Positions 42,881 through 50,404 of a DNA stretch of 64,000 nucleotides are shown piece by piece; position 1 is the stretch's first letter, and each line of letters starts with the position of its first letter. The position numbers were made by a program, and so were the translations under genes. This DNA comes from Pedobacter sp. SL55 (GTDB lineage Bacteria; Bacteroidota; Bacteroidia; Sphingobacteriales; Sphingobacteriaceae): assembly GCF_026625705.1 (NCBI RefSeq), contig NZ_CP113059.1, positions 4,154,001 through 4,218,000 on the forward strand, read 5' to 3'. The notes beneath the pieces were generated by a model. That model did not search any database. It was not told where the DNA came from and saw only the letters and a list, made by a program, of their open reading frames with translations.

Positions 42881-44041
42881 ATGGCTATTAAAAGACCAGA
42901 CGAATACGAACACGCCAACCCCGCCGAGCCAATTGTACGCTCAAGCAATGTAAAAGGTGGTGCGCTTAAAACCGCCGACTTAACCACGTTGTTAACGGAT
43001 TTCGTGGGCTTGGAAAGTAAATTAATTGAGGGTGTAACCAAAGTCTACGTCGAAAGCGAGGACGCCGATTATAGGCTTAAAAATATTGCCGCTGTTAATC
43101 TTTTGGCTAGTTGGAGCAAAGTTGTTACGGGTGCGGGCGGCGGTGCCTCTTCATTTGCAGAGTTAGAGGGTAATCCGTCGGACAATGAGGCTTTAGGTGC
43201 GGACTTAACTAGGATTGAAGATAAGGCCGACGGTGCGCAAGCTGACTTTGATTATTTGGCGACCGTTGTTGATACAAAGTTGACGGGTACTAAAGCAAGC
43301 GACGCCGAGTTAGAAGCTCAAGCAGTTGTTGTAGAAGATAACAAATTTGTAAGCCGACGAGGTTTATTTTATTGGTGGACTTGGGTAAAAACACAAGCTT
43401 TTACCCTAGGCGGTTTAATTACTTTTGGAACGGCGCCTAAGCTGAATAGCTTGACAGCAAATAGGATTTTGTCTTTAGATGCAAATAAGAACATTGAAGA
43501 TATTTTGCAAAAAATATTGCCGGTCATTACTAACTCTACTGTCACCGCCTTACTAAATAATGATAGCAATTGGAGAGAGAGCGATAACGCGTACATCGGT
43601 CCTGCAATAAGTACACAGGAACAAACTCAATATTGGAAAAATACAGATTACTGGTTTTTTCTTTACGATAGTGGTACGCCTGTTAGAATACCTATTGGAG
43701 GTAGAATTGACCATTTGAGAGGTAGGACTTCTACGCCGTCCATATCAGCAGGTGCAGCAGCGGGTACAACGCCAAGTATATCAATTTCAGGCACGGATTT
43801 AGGTTTTAGGATAACGTTAACCGTCGGTACTTCACCAACTACTGGCACGCTCGCTACTGTGACTTTTAACCGTCCGTATGGCTCGGCTCCTTTTGTGGTA
43901 ACGTCGCCAAAAAATACGAATGCGGCGGCATTGTCTGTTAGACCCTACAACACGACAACCACTACAACTTTAACACTTAGTGTTGGTACTGCTCTAACAG
44001 CTAGTACGCAATACATTTGGGATTTTATAATAGCACAGTAA
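42881..44041 (+). CDS. Tail fibre / receptor-binding protein
   Basis: 386 residues. The N-terminal 150 residues are helical and acidic; the last 150 are Thr/Ser-rich beta (SAGAAAGTTPSISISGTDLG, NTTTTTTLTLSVGTALTAST), an organisation common in receptor-binding tips. Stop overlaps the next ATG (TAATG). Confidence 0.62.
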   Translation: MAIKRPDEYEHANPAEPIVRSSNVKGGALKTADLTTLLTDFVGLESKLIEGVTKVYVESEDADYRLKNIAAVNLLASWSKVVTGAGGGASSFAELEGNPSDNEALGADLTRIEDKADGAQADFDYLATVVDTKLTGTKASDAELEAQAVVVEDNKFVSRRGLFYWWTWVKTQAFTLGGLITFGTAPKLNSLTANRILSLDANKNIEDILQKILPVITNSTVTALLNNDSNWRESDNAYIGPAISTQEQTQYWKNTDYWFFLYDSGTPVRIPIGGRIDHLRGRTSTPSISAGAAAGTTPSISISGTDLGFRITLTVGTSPTTGTLATVTFNRPYGSAPFVVTSPKNTNAAALSVRPYNTTTTTTLTLSVGTALTASTQYIWDFIIAQ

Positions 44042-45801
44042 TGCCAATAGTTAACGAAAATAATAAGATGGTTTGGGGGCTAATGGTTGAGCCTATCAAT
44101 GAGTTTTTAGGTACAGTTAGTAACTTATGGAATAACCCTGCTAATTGGAGATTGGGTGTTTTGCCGACCGCAAATCAGATTGCAATCATATCGGCTAACT
44201 GTGTGCAAAATGTGAACGCTTCAATAAGAAGTCTAATTATTGGAGAGAGCATTTCTTTTAACCAAAACTTTTCGTTGACGACTGGTAACATAGTTAATTC
44301 AGGAACTTTTTATTACGCCAATACGCTCAACATCACAGATGGTTCTCTTAGTGTATGGGGAAACTATATAAGGACTGTAAACAGTTTTGATGTAATTTTT
44401 TTGACCTCAAACCATTTAGTAATACCAAACTTAGATTATTGGGGGTTAAGGCTTAGCGGCGGTAATAGAAGTTTAGGGAATAATTTAGTTATAAAAGGCT
44501 ATCTAATTAGAAGTGCTGGTAATCTAGATTTAGGGGCTTTCAATTTAACCATCGAAGGTGCAGATACTGCGGCAAACTTTACACCTGTCATCGCCACTTC
44601 ATATAACAGATACATAGTGCTTGGTGCAACTCAATATTCGGTTGGCGTATTTTCGGCAGTAAACCTACCTACAGGTACTGTTTTTGAATTTAGAAACGGA
44701 TTGTATATTGTATTAACTGCTAACACAGCGGACTTCGGAGAGAGCGAGGTGGTTTTCACCATTAATTCGCTACAATATTTAAACACTAACGGTGCTTATA
44801 GAATACCATATATTAAGATAGATAGCGGTGTTACATTGCGACATGTTACACAAAATTCGTCAGGCGCTTATGTATCTACTACAAAAATTATAGGGGTAAA
44901 TTCATCCTCTATCTTTGACTGTCGCTTTTGGTTTCAGTTTTTGGGAAATGTAGCTGACCTAATGCCAGCAGGTTTGCTTTATACTAATCAAGCTGATAAT
45001 CGTTTCATGTATGGGGCAAATGGATCGCAAAGTATTAGGGTTCCGGACGATGGCGGTTATAGAATGTTGGGATTAGTTACAAGTGGTGTAAAATCATTAA
45101 CAGGTAATACCGTTTGTGAGCATTTGTATTTTGATGGAACGGCGACCTTAGATTTGAACGGTTATAATGTAGCCGGGTTTACAAAGTTTACTGATAACGG
45201 AGTTTCAGTTAACAGAAATTTGCCGTCAGGCTCACTTGATGAATTGAATTTTAATAACCCAGCAAATATAACAGGGATTAAAACATTGACAGGCAACTTG
45301 TCGGTAAATACATTGTCTTGGTGTGCGTTAAACCAATCGATAACTACAGGCATTAATTTAAATGGCTTTTCACTAACGATTGCTAAGGTAGTTTTTGGTA
45401 GAAATGCAACATCGACTATCCCGAGCGGCACTTACAATGATGTTGAGTTTTCTGATGTAGTCAGTGGTAATAATGGATGGATTAAAATTATTGCGGCCGC
45501 TACTACAGTTACAGTTACAGGCACATTGTACATTAAAGTCACTGGCCTCTCGTTGAATGCGTTTATTATTGTTGGTGGGACGTTGAACGCTTCCAACATA
45601 AACTACAATCAGCAAGGCAATCAAAATGTGCAAGGCAGTGGGAGCGGTTTAATTTATACCAATCTTACACTTTCTGGCGGCGGTACTAAAACGTTGCAAG
45701 GAAATGTTGTAGTGAATGGTTCTTATAGTCGTGTTGTTGGTACATCCATCAATAAAAACGGTTTTACAATTAAAGATAGTTTAGGAAACGATTTAGAATA
45801 A
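44041..45801 (+). CDS. Long beta-helical tail fibre/spike
   Basis: 586 residues from MPIVNENNKMVWGL, chosen for the TAATG overlap over the frame start 24 bp earlier. It contains repeated short beta coils rich in Asn, Gly and Thr (FSLTTGNIVNSGTFYYANTL, LNLNGFSLTIAKVVFG-type units), consistent with a beta-helix. Composition resembles the host T9SS cargo protein the phage has interrupted, but no direct match is evident. Probably the host-recognition fibre. Confidence 0.6.
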   Translation: MPIVNENNKMVWGLMVEPINEFLGTVSNLWNNPANWRLGVLPTANQIAIISANCVQNVNASIRSLIIGESISFNQNFSLTTGNIVNSGTFYYANTLNITDGSLSVWGNYIRTVNSFDVIFLTSNHLVIPNLDYWGLRLSGGNRSLGNNLVIKGYLIRSAGNLDLGAFNLTIEGADTAANFTPVIATSYNRYIVLGATQYSVGVFSAVNLPTGTVFEFRNGLYIVLTANTADFGESEVVFTINSLQYLNTNGAYRIPYIKIDSGVTLRHVTQNSSGAYVSTTKIIGVNSSSIFDCRFWFQFLGNVADLMPAGLLYTNQADNRFMYGANGSQSIRVPDDGGYRMLGLVTSGVKSLTGNTVCEHLYFDGTATLDLNGYNVAGFTKFTDNGVSVNRNLPSGSLDELNFNNPANITGIKTLTGNLSVNTLSWCALNQSITTGINLNGFSLTIAKVVFGRNATSTIPSGTYNDVEFSDVVSGNNGWIKIIAAATTVTVTGTLYIKVTGLSLNAFIIVGGTLNASNINYNQQGNQNVQGSGSGLIYTNLTLSGGGTKTLQGNVVVNGSYSRVVGTSINKNGFTIKDSLGNDLE

Positions 45802-45805
45802 CAAT

Positions 45806-46060
45806 ATGGAAAGAATTGCGATACAAGACCCTCAAGTTGGAAAAAGAGCAGGTGCGAATTTCGTTACCTTGTTTTGGGTTGGCAGAGATTTTTTTGCTGA
45901 AAAGAGTACGGTTAGGATTGAGTTCTTTGATGATAATGAGCGCTACTTAGACCATCACGACCACGAGGTAATAATTGAGCAATTTATGCTCACTGGCGAA
46001 ACTAGAGAGCAACGAGCTAATGCTCTTTTAGTAAATCTCGGCATTTTGAAAGCTGAATAA
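45806..46060 (+). CDS. Small fibre-associated protein, unknown
   Basis: 84 residues, acidic, beta strands plus C-terminal helix (FVTLFWVGRDFFAEKSTVRI, ETREQRANALLVNLGIL). Directly follows the long fibre, where fibre assembly chaperones are usual; no family match. It has no Cys cluster, so it is not a Com-type zinc protein. Confidence 0.55.
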   Translation: MERIAIQDPQVGKRAGANFVTLFWVGRDFFAEKSTVRIEFFDDNERYLDHHDHEVIIEQFMLTGETREQRANALLVNLGILKAE

Positions 46061-46061
46061 A

Positions 46062-46174
46062 ACGCCTCGGCTCTTCCTGTTAAGTCCTCACCAAAACAAA
46101 AAAGAAAAATGCACAACGTACATAACCGAGGCGTAAGCCTTAGGGTGTAAATTGTGCATTTTGTTTTGGTGAGA
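46062..46174 (+). promoter_or_regulatory. Structured leader upstream of the mom-like gene
   Basis: Two interleaved inverted repeats: ACGCCTCGG (46062-46070) pairs with CCGAGGCGT (46126-46134), 9 bp; CTCACCAAAACAAAA (46087-46101) plus ATGCACAA (46109-46116) pair with TTGTGCATTTTGTTTTGGTGAG (46152-46173, split here as TTGTGCAT and TTTGTTTTGGTGAG). Order A-B-A'-B' means a pseudoknot or mutually exclusive hairpins. A short ORF starts within B. Confidence 0.6.
46109..46150 (+). CDS. 13-residue leader ORF candidate
   Basis: ATG CAC AAC then GTA CAT AAC and onward to TAA encodes MHNVHNRGVSLRV. It begins 10 nt after CTCACCAAAACA and runs through the loop holding the second arm of the first repeat. 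Translating ribosomes would disrupt either stem, as in attenuators. Too short to prove as a gene. Confidence 0.35.
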   Translation: MHNVHNRGVSLRV

Positions 46175-46190
46175 TTACAAATATAGGATT

Positions 46191-46946
46191 ATGGAGATTA
46201 AAAAGAGTACGAAGTTGGGCGAATTAATTATTAAGCCCGTAGAAAAGAAATTGGCTAAAGAAATGATTGTTAAAAATCATTATAGCCACAAATGGAACGA
46301 TGGCGGCTTTGGTGTGTATAACGTAGGCGTCTTTAGAGCTGATGAACCAAATAAGTGTTTGGGCGTAGCTGTTTACGGTTATGTGAAAAATCTTAATGCC
46401 AAGATGTTTGAGCACCCCAATCCCGAAGCTTGGATGTGTGAGTTAAACCGTATGTGGATTGATGATAGTTTAGGTAAGAACGCCGAAACTATTTTAATTG
46501 GAGCGTCGATTAAGATAATTAGAAAACATGATCCCAACTTGGTTGCAATCCAAAGTTTCGCAGATGGCCGTCTTGGTTGTGGTACCATTTACAAAGCCGC
46601 AAACTTTCAGTATTATGGCTATCATTACACAAAGTTTTTGATAAACAGTAGAAGCGGAGAAGTGACCCATGAACAAATACTAACTAACACCACGAGTGCT
46701 ACGGGCTACTTACGGGCTAATATCGCTTATCTAGTGGGAGATTATAAGGCGTTTGAAGTAAAGACATACCGCTACATTTATCCTTTGTGTAAACGCTTTA
46801 AATTTAGGTCGTCGCAATTACCATATCCTGAGTATGACAAAGGGATGCGCGAAACAGATTGGAAGCGAGATAAAGAAAAGATAAAGTGTAATATTATGCG
46901 GCTACTTGAAAAAGTGGCGCCAAGTCCTGTTTCATTGACTAAATAG
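46191..46946 (+). CDS. mom: Mom-family DNA modification protein (GNAT-like)
   Basis: 251 residues. MIVKNHYSHKWNDGGFGVYN, CELNRMWIDDSLGKNAETIL, SFADGRLGCGTIYKAANFQY then YGYH match the Mom family, whose Mu member converts adenine to N6-carbamoylmethyl-adenine and protects phage DNA from restriction. GNAT-like fold with the conserved 'KNHYS' and 'GTIYKAANF' blocks. It is the last protein gene at the right end, the same place as mom in Mu, and is preceded by a structured leader suggesting translational control. Its exact modification is unknown. Confidence 0.83.
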   Translation: MEIKKSTKLGELIIKPVEKKLAKEMIVKNHYSHKWNDGGFGVYNVGVFRADEPNKCLGVAVYGYVKNLNAKMFEHPNPEAWMCELNRMWIDDSLGKNAETILIGASIKIIRKHDPNLVAIQSFADGRLGCGTIYKAANFQYYGYHYTKFLINSRSGEVTHEQILTNTTSATGYLRANIAYLVGDYKAFEVKTYRYIYPLCKRFKFRSSQLPYPEYDKGMRETDWKRDKEKIKCNIMRLLEKVAPSPVSLTK

Positions 46947-46964
46947 AAATTAAAAGTATATTTG
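46935..46964 (+). promoter_or_regulatory. Consensus Bacteroidota promoter at prophage right end
   Basis: TTG at 46935-46937, exactly 19 nt, then TATATTTG at 46957-46964 (TAnnTTTG). A start near 46971 would transcribe the structured RNA and its terminator. It overlaps the end of the mom-like gene. Confidence 0.75.
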
Positions 46965-46970
46965 TATGTA

Positions 46971-47128
46971 TTTGTGGGGATAAAAACATGCTACAAGGAA
47001 AGCCCCTGAAAGCAATAAAGTTGCAAAGTCGAGCCCGAAGGCATGATATGGGCGTGGTAATGGCGGTATGCTGGTTCGGGCCCAGCCTTATACTAAAAGC
47101 CTTTCGAGTTATTTGAAAGGCTTTTTTT
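46971..47128 (+). ncRNA. Candidate phage small RNA, about 158 nt
   Basis: Bounded by a consensus promoter and a strong terminator. It can fold as GGGG (46976)/CCCC (47003), GCAA/TTGC, a long stem GAGCCCGAA (47031)/TTCGGGCCC (47075) with one mismatch and an inner GCAT/ATGC pair, then the terminator. A 42-codon frame (46988-47116) exists but ends inside the terminator stem and has no recognisable protein features. No known RNA family identified. Confidence 0.6.
47095..47128 (+). terminator. Rho-independent terminator
   Basis: AAAAGCCTTTC-loop-GAAAGGCTTTT with seven T after C, last transcription stop before the phage right end. Confidence 0.85.
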
Positions 47129-47200
47129 ATTCCTTGATAAAATTATGAAATTGTGCCGTTTGGTTTTTTATTTTTGTACCGTTTCGATTTTCCGATTTTA
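47129..47200. other. Prophage right end with transposase-site-like repeats
   Basis: On the minus strand the end reads TAAAATCGGAAAATCGAAA, then two copies of a motif, GAAACGGTACAA and CAAACGGCACAA, 21-22 bp apart. They share AAACG with left-end repeats. Its first three bases on the minus strand (TAA) give the stop codon to the truncated host gene. Confidence 0.6.
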
Positions 47201-47204
47201 AGTA
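47201..47204. repeat. Right copy of 4-bp target-site repeat AGTA
   Basis: Identical to the AGTA at the left junction; lies inside the last two codons of the split signal-peptide fragment. Confidence 0.8.
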
Positions 47205-47242
47205 AAGCAGCTTAAAACAATCAATAGTAAAATTCTTTTCAT
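47201..47242 (-). pseudogene. Signal-peptide fragment of the T9SS cargo gene
   Basis: Encodes MKRILLLIVLSCFT and then meets TAA formed by the prophage end. Joined to the frame ending at the left junction it reads MKRILLLIVLSCFT + AVGFAQTTYYWVGG, a complete signal peptide and mature start. Confidence 0.9.
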
Positions 47243-47267
47243 ACGGATTAAATATTTGGTTATAGAT

Positions 47268-47293
47268 TGGGGAGAACCAATTAAGCTCTCCCA
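47268..47293. terminator. Hairpin between secreted protein gene and T9SS gene
   Basis: TGGGGAGA and TCTCCCA inverted around an 11-nt loop; no T-run on the minus strand, so more likely an mRNA-processing or stabilising hairpin within the operon than a full terminator. Confidence 0.5.
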
Positions 47294-47307
47294 TTTAATT
47301 ACATTTA

Positions 47308-48123
47308 TTATAGAGTTCCGTTAATTTCTAAATTATCTAGCCAAGCTTTAGCCATGGTATCATTAGCCTTGGGCGTAACCCCATAAATCATCAAAGCGTT
47401 TAAACTATTGCCGGCCACTAAACCACCCGATACAAATTCGCCCGCCACACGCTTACCGTTTACCCAAATATGATAAGTACCCGCATTTAAAGTCTGTTCG
47501 GCTTCTTTGGTATATTTTTTAGTTTCAGCACTGTTGTTACTGTACACTTCTATTAAATAATCGGTGTTTTTAACAAATGAAACTCCTTTAACTGAAGTCC
47601 ATTTGCCACCAGCTCGGCTATAGAAATTTATTTGATTGGCGGCAGATAAATTCCACCGCAAACCAGCGAAGATTTCTGTTGAGCTTTCTTTGACACCACT
47701 ATTTCCTTGGAATAAATCATCAGAATTTTCTGAAACGCCATTAGCAAATACCCATTGACCAGCATTTACCGCATCTATTTTGATATTGAAACTTGTTTTG
47801 GCTACATTTTCAAAAGCGAGGTTATATATAGAAAACTTGCTAGTGGTAGTACCCGCTACAATCTCTAAACCAGCACCTTTAATAAAATTGGCGCTACTTT
47901 TAACCAAGTTAAATGCGCCAGTACCGTCTGATGCGGTGCGAATTCTTACCCGAGCTGCTTTGTTGTTAGCAATTTTTGGCAAAAAAGAAGTTGAAGAAGC
48001 TCCTGGATTTGGATTAAAAGAAGCCTCCTTATCGCCAAAGTCATAATTTATGACTGGTGCTTGCGCAAAAGAAAGTGTACAGATTGAGCACGTTAAAATA
48101 GTAGCAGCAAATAAATTCTTCAT
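47308..48123 (-). CDS. Secreted protein of the polysaccharide locus, unknown
   Basis: 271 residues with signal peptide MKNLFAATILTCSICTLSFA. Beta-rich mature part (VFANGVSENSDDLFQGNSGV, TEIFAGLRWNLSAANQINFY, AGTYHIWVNGKRVAGEF) resembling a concanavalin-like jelly roll. It follows the lyase-like lipoprotein with an 18-bp gap. Could be a carbohydrate-binding or lyase-like protein; no catalytic motif recognised. Confidence 0.65.
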   Translation of the reverse strand: MKNLFAATILTCSICTLSFAQAPVINYDFGDKEASFNPNPGASSTSFLPKIANNKAARVRIRTASDGTGAFNLVKSSANFIKGAGLEIVAGTTTSKFSIYNLAFENVAKTSFNIKIDAVNAGQWVFANGVSENSDDLFQGNSGVKESSTEIFAGLRWNLSAANQINFYSRAGGKWTSVKGVSFVKNTDYLIEVYSNNSAETKKYTKEAEQTLNAGTYHIWVNGKRVAGEFVSGGLVAGNSLNALMIYGVTPKANDTMAKAWLDNLEINGTL

Positions 48124-48141
48124 CGTATATCGTATTAAAAG

Positions 48142-49023
48142 TTAGTATTCGGTAATATTAAAATCGTTGAACCAAACGGTTTCGTCTCTTAGCATTTGTG
48201 GCTGTAGCGTTCTTCTGTAAATTCCCCACTTTGGACGGCAGCTGGTCGAGTTTTTACGCCACATTTCTATATTGGTAAAGGCTTGCTTTAGCAAAAGCTT
48301 TCCATCACTAATTCTGTTGATCTGTATTTCGTATTTACCATCGAAAGAAAAAGTAGCACGTTCCACCACCTCCACCCAATGGCCTTTAAAATCGGCCAAT
48401 GGAATAGTTGCGAGATATTTTCTAGAAGTGGCGTCTGTATCGCCAGTATGTATTACCTCTAAAACATCGCCAGCAGCTTTGTACCTTCCAGTAAGCGTAA
48501 TAATTGGTAGTTGGTTATCGCCATCAATAGGCTTTAACTGATGAATATGCGTAAAATCACTAGATGGCTTAAAGCTGGCGTCGAGTTTAAACTTCCATTT
48601 ATAAAGCACCTTTTCATCTTTACTAGCCTTTAAATTTTCTGGCGACCTATCATAAGTTTTAATTTCGTTACGCTGTCTATCCGAATTTTCACATTTATCG
48701 TTGTCTGGTGTAAGATGAATGGTAAAGGCAAAAACCTGTCGTTTCAAATCGTTATCAAAAACTTGGTTAATATGCTTCCCAAAGCCTAAATGGCTACAAT
48801 CTGGAGCTTCAATTACATCGCCTGTACCGCCAAAAACACTGTTAATGAGTTGGTAGGTTTCTGTAGTGCCGTTAGCGCTTAAGGTTGTGCCTTCTGTTGT
48901 ATTATTTACTGGATTACCATTGCCCGCTGTTACTTCCTTTTCTAACGGCGAAGATTTTTGCTTGCTACAGGCACAGCCAAGCATGCAGATGCATAAAACG
49001 TAAAGCAGGTTGTGCTTTTTCAT
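48142..49023 (-). CDS. Lipoprotein with jelly-roll polysaccharide-lyase-like domain
   Basis: 293 residues. N-terminus MKKHNLLYVLCICMLGCACS has a lipobox (LGCA). The domain has SDRQRNEIKTYDRSPENLKA, VLYKWKFKLDASFKPSSDFT with HIHQLK, and GHWVEVVERATFSFDGKYEI, similar to concanavalin-fold polysaccharide lyases/hydrolases of bacteria and fungi. Paired FadR-type operators lie 14 bp upstream of its start, tying it to the PL17-kdgF cluster. Likely a surface-exposed polyuronide lyase; family number not assigned. Confidence 0.7.
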   Translation of the reverse strand: MKKHNLLYVLCICMLGCACSKQKSSPLEKEVTAGNGNPVNNTTEGTTLSANGTTETYQLINSVFGGTGDVIEAPDCSHLGFGKHINQVFDNDLKRQVFAFTIHLTPDNDKCENSDRQRNEIKTYDRSPENLKASKDEKVLYKWKFKLDASFKPSSDFTHIHQLKPIDGDNQLPIITLTGRYKAAGDVLEVIHTGDTDATSRKYLATIPLADFKGHWVEVVERATFSFDGKYEIQINRISDGKLLLKQAFTNIEMWRKNSTSCRPKWGIYRRTLQPQMLRDETVWFNDFNITEY

Positions 49024-49036
49024 ACAAAGAATAAAT

Positions 49037-49063
49037 TTGGTTGACCAATATTTGGTTGACCAA
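49037..49063. promoter_or_regulatory. Tandem FadR/GntR-type operators (second locus)
   Basis: Two exact copies of TTGGTTGACCAA, 15 bp apart start to start, just upstream of the lyase-like lipoprotein. They match the pair in front of the FadR-type regulator at 6193-6220. Confidence 0.82.
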
Positions 49064-49386
49064 ATTTATACAAATAAAATTACGAAGCAAATTTTTTAGA
49101 AGATTTTAACACTAAGGTTTATAACGGTTCCAGAGGCATTGAAGATGAGGAAGACAAGCTTAATTTGGCACAGAACTGCCGCTCGCTATTTTAATAGTTG
49201 TAGCAAATTTGATTTATAAACCTGGTTGCAGCGTAAATCCTTTTTGTTTTACCTTAAAAGAAATTAAACAGCTGCTTCGATAAGCCAAGCACAATAAGAA
49301 GTGAATTGATAAAGCAAACAAAAAGATTGCAGCGAAAAACAGGGCTATCCGCAAATAGCCGTAGGAGAATACTTTTCTAAAAAGAT
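49064..49386. other. Intergenic stretch, nothing recognised
   Basis: AT-rich, 320 bp between the operator pair and the end of the next minus-strand gene. No ORF, tRNA, repeat or convincing terminator seen. Confidence 0.5.
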
Positions 49387-49890
49387 TTATTTACTTACGA
49401 AACGCTCTTCGGCTTCGGTAATAACTTGCTGAACTATTTTTTGTAAAGCTTGAGCTTTGTTAGCTATTACAGGGTCTTTATCGTAATTGGTAAGGTAAAT
49501 GATATTTTTAGTGGTATCATCGTAAACGAATTTAAACTCGTAACGTAATACATTTGGGTCTTTCAGGTTGGCTACTGAATTAGCTATCGTATCTGGAATA
49601 TGGAGTAAATCTTGTTCGTTAATTTTACTATGCAGAAAAATTACGTTGTTGGTACGCAACTTAAAATTCTCTTTAATGAGCTGGTCGTTACGATCTAAAA
49701 ATTGATACGCTCCGGTTTTAGAATCATAGCTATTTTGCAGGGTATCGCCAACGCCCCACTTATAAGTTAAACTTGTAAAAGATGCTGCTCTTTTGCCGCC
49801 ACTTCTCATTTTCATTACAAAATAACCTCCTGCAATTACTACAAAAAGTACCGCAGCAATGTTAAGTATCTTTGTTGCTTTAGGCTTCAT
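49387..49890 (-). CDS. Membrane-anchored protein, unknown (paralogue B)
   Basis: 167 residues with one N-terminal TM (ILNIAAVLFVVIAGGYFVM). The soluble part has LTYKWGVGDTLQNSYDSKTG, DRNDQLIKENFKLRTNNVIF and DPNVLRYEFKFVY. It is clearly related to the adjacent gene along its whole length, a tandem duplication. Function unknown; periplasmic. Confidence 0.65.
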   Translation of the reverse strand: MKPKATKILNIAAVLFVVIAGGYFVMKMRSGGKRAASFTSLTYKWGVGDTLQNSYDSKTGAYQFLDRNDQLIKENFKLRTNNVIFLHSKINEQDLLHIPDTIANSVANLKDPNVLRYEFKFVYDDTTKNIIYLTNYDKDPVIANKAQALQKIVQQVITEAEERFVSK

Positions 49891-50397
49891 TTATTTGTTT
49901 AGCGTAGCTTCCTTATCAATCAATGTAAGTTCTATTTCTTTCTGCACCTTGCTTACGGCACCCTTCATTCTTTCGGCACCTGTAAAGTTTGGAAAGTAAA
50001 TTACTTCTTTAGCTTTCTTTTTATAGTTGAACTTAATGAAGTAGCGTAATTTTTTAGGGTCTTTTAAATCTGCCTCACTATTGGCCACTACATCTGGCAA
50101 GTTCCAAAAGCCCTGCACATCGGCTATGCTATCCAAATATTTGATATCTCTTGTAGTTAACTTAATATTTGTTTTGATCAACGAATCGTTTTTATTCACA
50201 TATTCAAATTTGCCAGTGGCAGAATTGTAACTGTTTTCTAATTGCTCTCCGGTGCCCCATTTGTATTCTAAGGAAACAAAATCTTTTTCCTGAAAAGGAG
50301 CATTTCTAATAATTGGCGCATAATATACTATGCTGTAGATTAAAAACGGAACAATTACGGTTAACGCTAGAAATATCTTTTTACCTTTTGAAGTCAT
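49891..50397 (-). CDS. Membrane-anchored protein, unknown (paralogue A)
   Basis: 168 residues, TM at residues 8-28 (FLALTVIVPFLIYSIVYYAP), then LEYKWGTGEQLENSYNSATG, NKNDSLIKTNIKLTTRDIKY and DPKKLRYFIKFNY, aligning with paralogue B. The two genes are directly adjacent and follow the symporter gene by 7 bp, so all three are probably one transcript. Confidence 0.65.
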   Translation of the reverse strand: MTSKGKKIFLALTVIVPFLIYSIVYYAPIIRNAPFQEKDFVSLEYKWGTGEQLENSYNSATGKFEYVNKNDSLIKTNIKLTTRDIKYLDSIADVQGFWNLPDVVANSEADLKDPKKLRYFIKFNYKKKAKEVIYFPNFTGAERMKGAVSKVQKEIELTLIDKEATLNK

Positions 50398-50404
50398 TAT
50401 TTAT

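Larger units (their letters stand above)
10948..47200. mobile_element. Mu-like transposable prophage, 36,253 bp, contractile tail
   Basis: Boundaries come from reconstruction of the interrupted host gene plus terminal inverted similarity: left end TAACGGGGGTAAAACGAAG, right end (complement) TAAAATCGGAAAATCGAAA. Content matches transposable phages: repressor, Ner-like HTH, DDE transposase, MuB ATPase, GemA, DUF935 portal, gp36-like protein, sheath and tube, Mom. The length equals that of Mu-type genomes. Unlike Mu, the packaging/head genes run opposite to capsid and tail genes. Confidence 0.93.

Noticed and set aside
45806..46060. Com-like translational activator upstream of mom
   Set aside because: No zinc-binding Cys pattern, and it sits in the fibre block.
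46988..47116. 42-codon ORF at the prophage right end as a protein gene
   Set aside because: Its end lies in a terminator stem, most of it is in strong RNA stems, and the peptide shows no domain; kept as RNA candidate.
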